Both the position numbers and the translations under genes were made by a program. Positions 61,597 to 64,000 of a stretch of 64,000 bases of DNA are shown here, piece by piece. The notes beneath the pieces are model-generated. The model was not told where the DNA came from. It worked only from the letters and a program-made list of their open reading frames with translations, and searched no databases. Source of the DNA: GCA-2725625 sp964574215 (GTDB taxonomy: Bacteria > Pseudomonadota > Alphaproteobacteria > Rhodospirillales > UBA2165); contig CAZNLR010000004.1 of the NCBI GenBank assembly GCA_964574215.1, positions 94,508 through 158,507 of the forward strand, in the 5' to 3' direction. Each line of letters begins with the position of its first letter. Within the stretch, counting starts at the first letter, position 1.

Positions 61597-62495
61597 CCGC
61601 ATTGAAGTGGGATGCCAATGGTGACTGCTGCCGCGTCGGTGGAGTTTCAATCAATCGCATTGTCGATCTCGAAAATTCTCCGTTTGAAGCCGCCGCCATT
61701 TATCCTGACGCCACACTGGATATTGTCCGTCCCCTGGTGGAACGGTTTGGTGAATTGCATTTCGATGCCGCCAGCCTGGACCTTCTTCTCAGCTTTCATG
61801 CTTATTTGATCCGCACCGACAAGCACACCATCCTTTTGGATCTATGCTGCGGCAACGACAAAAAGCGCCCCACCCGGCCCGCCTGGCATCTAAGGGATGG
61901 ACCGTTTCTCGACAATCTGGCCGCCGCCGGTGTTCAATCCGAAGACGTGGACTTTGTACTGTGCACCCACCTTCATGCCGACCATGTGGGATGGAACACC
62001 CGCCTGATCAATGGTGATTGGGTGCCCACTTTCACCAACGCCCAATATCTATTCGCCGAGAAGGAATATGATCATTGGCGGCGTGAGCATGAAAATAATC
62101 CTGAAGAATCAGTGCTTTATGGATCTTACTTAGACAGCGTGCTGCCGGTGATCGATTCGGGTCAGGCCAAGCTGGTGGCGCCCAACCATGCCGTGGAGAA
62201 CGGGGTGTATCTCGAGCCCGCTTTCGGCCATACGCCGGGAAACGTCATGCTGCATGTGGAAGACGGTGGCGACCATGCCATCCTTTGCGGCGACGCCATC
62301 CACCACCCGGTACAACTCGCCTATCCCGACTGGTCCACCGGATTTTGCACCGACCCAATCCAATCCCGGTCCACCCGCATGGCGCTTTTGGAAGATTACG
62401 CCGATACCAAAACCCTTCTCCTGCCCGCCCATTTCCAATCCCCCGACTACGGCCAAATCGGCCGAGATGGAAACGGTTATCGAATTCTGCGGTAA
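61593..62495 (+). CDS. MBL-fold metallohydrolase
   Basis: A 300-residue metallo-beta-lactamase-fold hydrolase with the zinc motif CTHLHADHVGWN and further ligands in GHTPGNVMLH, CGDAIHHPVQL and PAHFQSPDYG. It resembles the broad lactonase/hydrolase branch; the substrate is unknown. The GTG at 61593 lacks a strong ribosome site and sits at the end of the minicistron above. Confidence 0.82.
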   Translation: MTALKWDANGDCCRVGGVSINRIVDLENSPFEAAAIYPDATLDIVRPLVERFGELHFDAASLDLLLSFHAYLIRTDKHTILLDLCCGNDKKRPTRPAWHLRDGPFLDNLAAAGVQSEDVDFVLCTHLHADHVGWNTRLINGDWVPTFTNAQYLFAEKEYDHWRREHENNPEESVLYGSYLDSVLPVIDSGQAKLVAPNHAVENGVYLEPAFGHTPGNVMLHVEDGGDHAILCGDAIHHPVQLAYPDWSTGFCTDPIQSRSTRMALLEDYADTKTLLLPAHFQSPDYGQIGRDGNGYRILR

Positions 62496-62660
62496 CCGGC
62501 AGGCGGGAAAAATGGTTTTTACCCCGGCTGAAATTATTTCAAAAAATTTCATTTAGCTTCATTCCGTTTCCCCTTGACCGGTATCAAACACATCGATTTC
62601 TAATTAAATATAAAATGTGCCTGATTTTGTTGTTCTAATGATTTCTGTTCAGGTGCATCT

Positions 62661-63098
62661 GTGGTTAGACCGCGTTCATTTGATTCTTTTCGCAACAAGT
62701 ACCAGAAATTTTTCTGCGTCTACCTTCAATGGGAGGGTCCGTGGCACGGCCCGTCTGACGACCACCCCGGAAGAGTAAAGCGGCCTTCCAACCGGCGGTT
62801 GATGGTCGAGAAAATACTCGACAGCGCACTCAAAGGCGATTGGGCCATCCAGACATTCTCACGTACCAAGCAGGCGCCGATTTACCGGGTTCACGTCACC
62901 ACCCAATCAGATCTAATCGCTTTTAAACAATTACTGCCTCTAAACCACCGCCCCACCTTTAATTCAGAGGATGCCGCGAACACCTTGGTTTACGAGGGCA
63001 AATTTACTGAAAACGATTATACGTCCTGGGAATCCAAATCTGTCTTGAAGTATCAGACAACAAACAATTTTACCTTTGCCAAAGGAGAAGTGAGATGA
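62661..63098 (+). CDS. unknown protein coupled to the NIT-domain sensor
   Basis: A 145-residue protein of no recognised family, starting at GTG. Aromatic-rich N-terminus (YQKFFCVYLQWEGPWHG), basic centre (RVKRPSNRRLMVEKILD) and a C-terminal beta-rich part (LVYEGKFTENDYTSWES). No signal peptide. Its TGA overlaps the next ATG (ATGA), so its product is probably made in step with the sensor. Confidence 0.6.
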   Translation: MVRPRSFDSFRNKYQKFFCVYLQWEGPWHGPSDDHPGRVKRPSNRRLMVEKILDSALKGDWAIQTFSRTKQAPIYRVHVTTQSDLIAFKQLLPLNHRPTFNSEDAANTLVYEGKFTENDYTSWESKSVLKYQTTNNFTFAKGEVR

Positions 63099-64000
63099 AT
63101 TTTCTTTCGAATTTTAAAATTGGTGTCCGAGTTTTACTGGCTCTCGTTGCACCGATCATCGGATTGTTATTTTTCTCTGGAAATTCCGTGATCGATAAAT
63201 ACGGGCTTTCAAGCGAAATCGGGCAAATTGAAAAATTGGCTCATTTGGCGCCTTCTATCAGCGCCACAGTGCATGAATTGCAAAAAGAGCGCGGTGCGTC
63301 AGCAGGATTTATCGGTAGTAAGGGTAAACGCTTCGCCGACATTCTTCCCGCCCAAAGAAAAGTAACCAATGCCAAACACAAAGCGCTAAAAGTGGCTCTG
63401 GCGAATTTCGACACCAGCCCCTACAGCGATAGTTTTCGAAATAAGATCACCACTGCCCAGACTGCACTGGCCCAACTCGGCGCCAAGCGGCAAGGGGTGT
63501 CGACATTTAAACTGACCATCCCTCAGATGGCCAAATACTATACACCGACCATCGCCAAATTGCTGGCCATCGTCGAAGAAATGGCGCTGCTCAGTTCCAA
63601 TGCGAAAATCACCAACGCCGTTACGGCCTATACGAGTTTTCTCCAAGGTAAGGAGCGCAACGGTATCGAACGGGCGATGGGCGCCGGCGGTTTCGGCGCG
63701 GGTAAATTTGCGCCGCCTATATACAAGAAGTTCATCGAGTTGATCGCCGAACAGAAAATCTTTTTCGGTATATTCAAGAATTACGGGACCGAAGAACAGT
63801 TCGCCTATATGAAAAAAACCATGGTTGGCAAAGATGTCGACGAAGTTGCCCGCATGCGCAAAATAGCCATCACCAGCCCGCAAACGGGAACCTTGGAAAA
63901 TATCGAAGGCCCGTACTGGTATGCCACCATTACCAAAAAAATCAATTTGCTGAAAAAAGTCGAAGACAATATCTCGGCGTGGCTGGTTCAGCTTTCCGAG
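63095..64000 (+). CDS. NIT-domain sensor/chemotaxis-type protein (3' end outside window)
   Basis: The N-terminal 302 residues are visible. A first TM helix (IGVRVLLALVAPIIGLLFFSG) is followed by a NIT nitrate/nitrite-sensing helical domain with the hallmark LQKERGASAGFIGSKG and QGKERNGIERAMGAGGFGAGKF. Such proteins usually continue with a second TM helix, HAMP and an MCP, cyclase or kinase output; that part lies beyond the window. The frame remains open at 64000. Confidence 0.85.
   Translation, partial: MNFLSNFKIGVRVLLALVAPIIGLLFFSGNSVIDKYGLSSEIGQIEKLAHLAPSISATVHELQKERGASAGFIGSKGKRFADILPAQRKVTNAKHKALKVALANFDTSPYSDSFRNKITTAQTALAQLGAKRQGVSTFKLTIPQMAKYYTPTIAKLLAIVEEMALLSSNAKITNAVTAYTSFLQGKERNGIERAMGAGGFGAGKFAPPIYKKFIELIAEQKIFFGIFKNYGTEEQFAYMKKTMVGKDVDEVARMRKIAITSPQTGTLENIEGPYWYATITKKINLLKKVEDNISAWLVQLSE

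Overview
The window reads as a chromosomal segment of an alphaproteobacterium, most likely Rhodospirillales-like and probably from a draft or metagenome assembly, because a 10-N gap interrupts a cytochrome oxidase gene. The signs are an alphaproteobacterial-style class A RNase P RNA, a complete System I cytochrome c maturation operon (ccmABCDEFGHI), a PhaR/PhaP/PhaC polyhydroxyalkanoate locus, a FixJ-type regulator, TRAP transport genes, and moderate to high GC with many ATGA stop/start overlaps. No organism name can be fixed from the sequence alone.

Layout. 1-1.6 kb: the end of a PDZ-M48 protease and a DUF2189 membrane protein. 2.06-6.9 kb: an aa3-type cytochrome c oxidase operon (coxB, coxA, a short subunit III-like gene, a coxC broken by the gap, a subunit IV, and a small unknown membrane protein). 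6.91-10.13 kb: an AT-richer insert with a large polytopic membrane protein and an FkbM methyltransferase, bracketed by a perfect 31-bp direct repeat of the rnpB 3' end. 10.1-10.5 kb: rnpB itself on the minus strand. 10.6-23.7 kb: mostly single genes (secreted caspase-like protease with an unknown partner, metallophosphoesterase, TPR protein, REC-GGDEF diguanylate cyclase, GNAT, FixJ-like regulator, AmpD-type amidase, EamA transporter, TerB-DnaJ protein, TPR/OGT-like glycosyltransferase, DUF3750). 23.9-36.3 kb: uptake and catabolism, with pobA, a PAS histidine kinase, a TRAP transporter, a TauE/SafE permease, a fused 5-oxoprolinase/hydantoinase and an MFS transporter. 36.7-47.1 kb: AsmA, a CobD/TfoX/ribbon-helix-helix cluster, pgk, DUF1223 and acnA. 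47.7-55.7 kb: the ccm operon, split in two by a repeat array and ending in an exported FAH-fold protein. 55.8-60.97 kb: a DHH phosphoesterase and the PHA locus. 61.2-64 kb: a small charged protein, an MBL-fold hydrolase and a NIT-domain sensor running off the window.

How the parts fit. Cytochrome c maturation (ccm) supplies the electron donor for the cox operon, whose subunits are encoded at the other end of the window. The PHA genes form a regulated carbon-storage unit: PhaR probably represses phaP through a perfect 20-bp inverted operator pair that brackets a good sigma-70 promoter, and a MaoC/PhaJ-like hydratase could supply monomer. The TRAP/TauE/oxoprolinase block looks like scavenging of small organic acids or cyclic amides.

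The most unusual features are (i) the rnpB-anchored 3.2-kb insert, (ii) a family of composite inverted repeats and GTACCAGGTAC palindromes near pgk and in and around the ccm operon, and (iii) four genes whose best start sites lack ATG, GTG and TTG.
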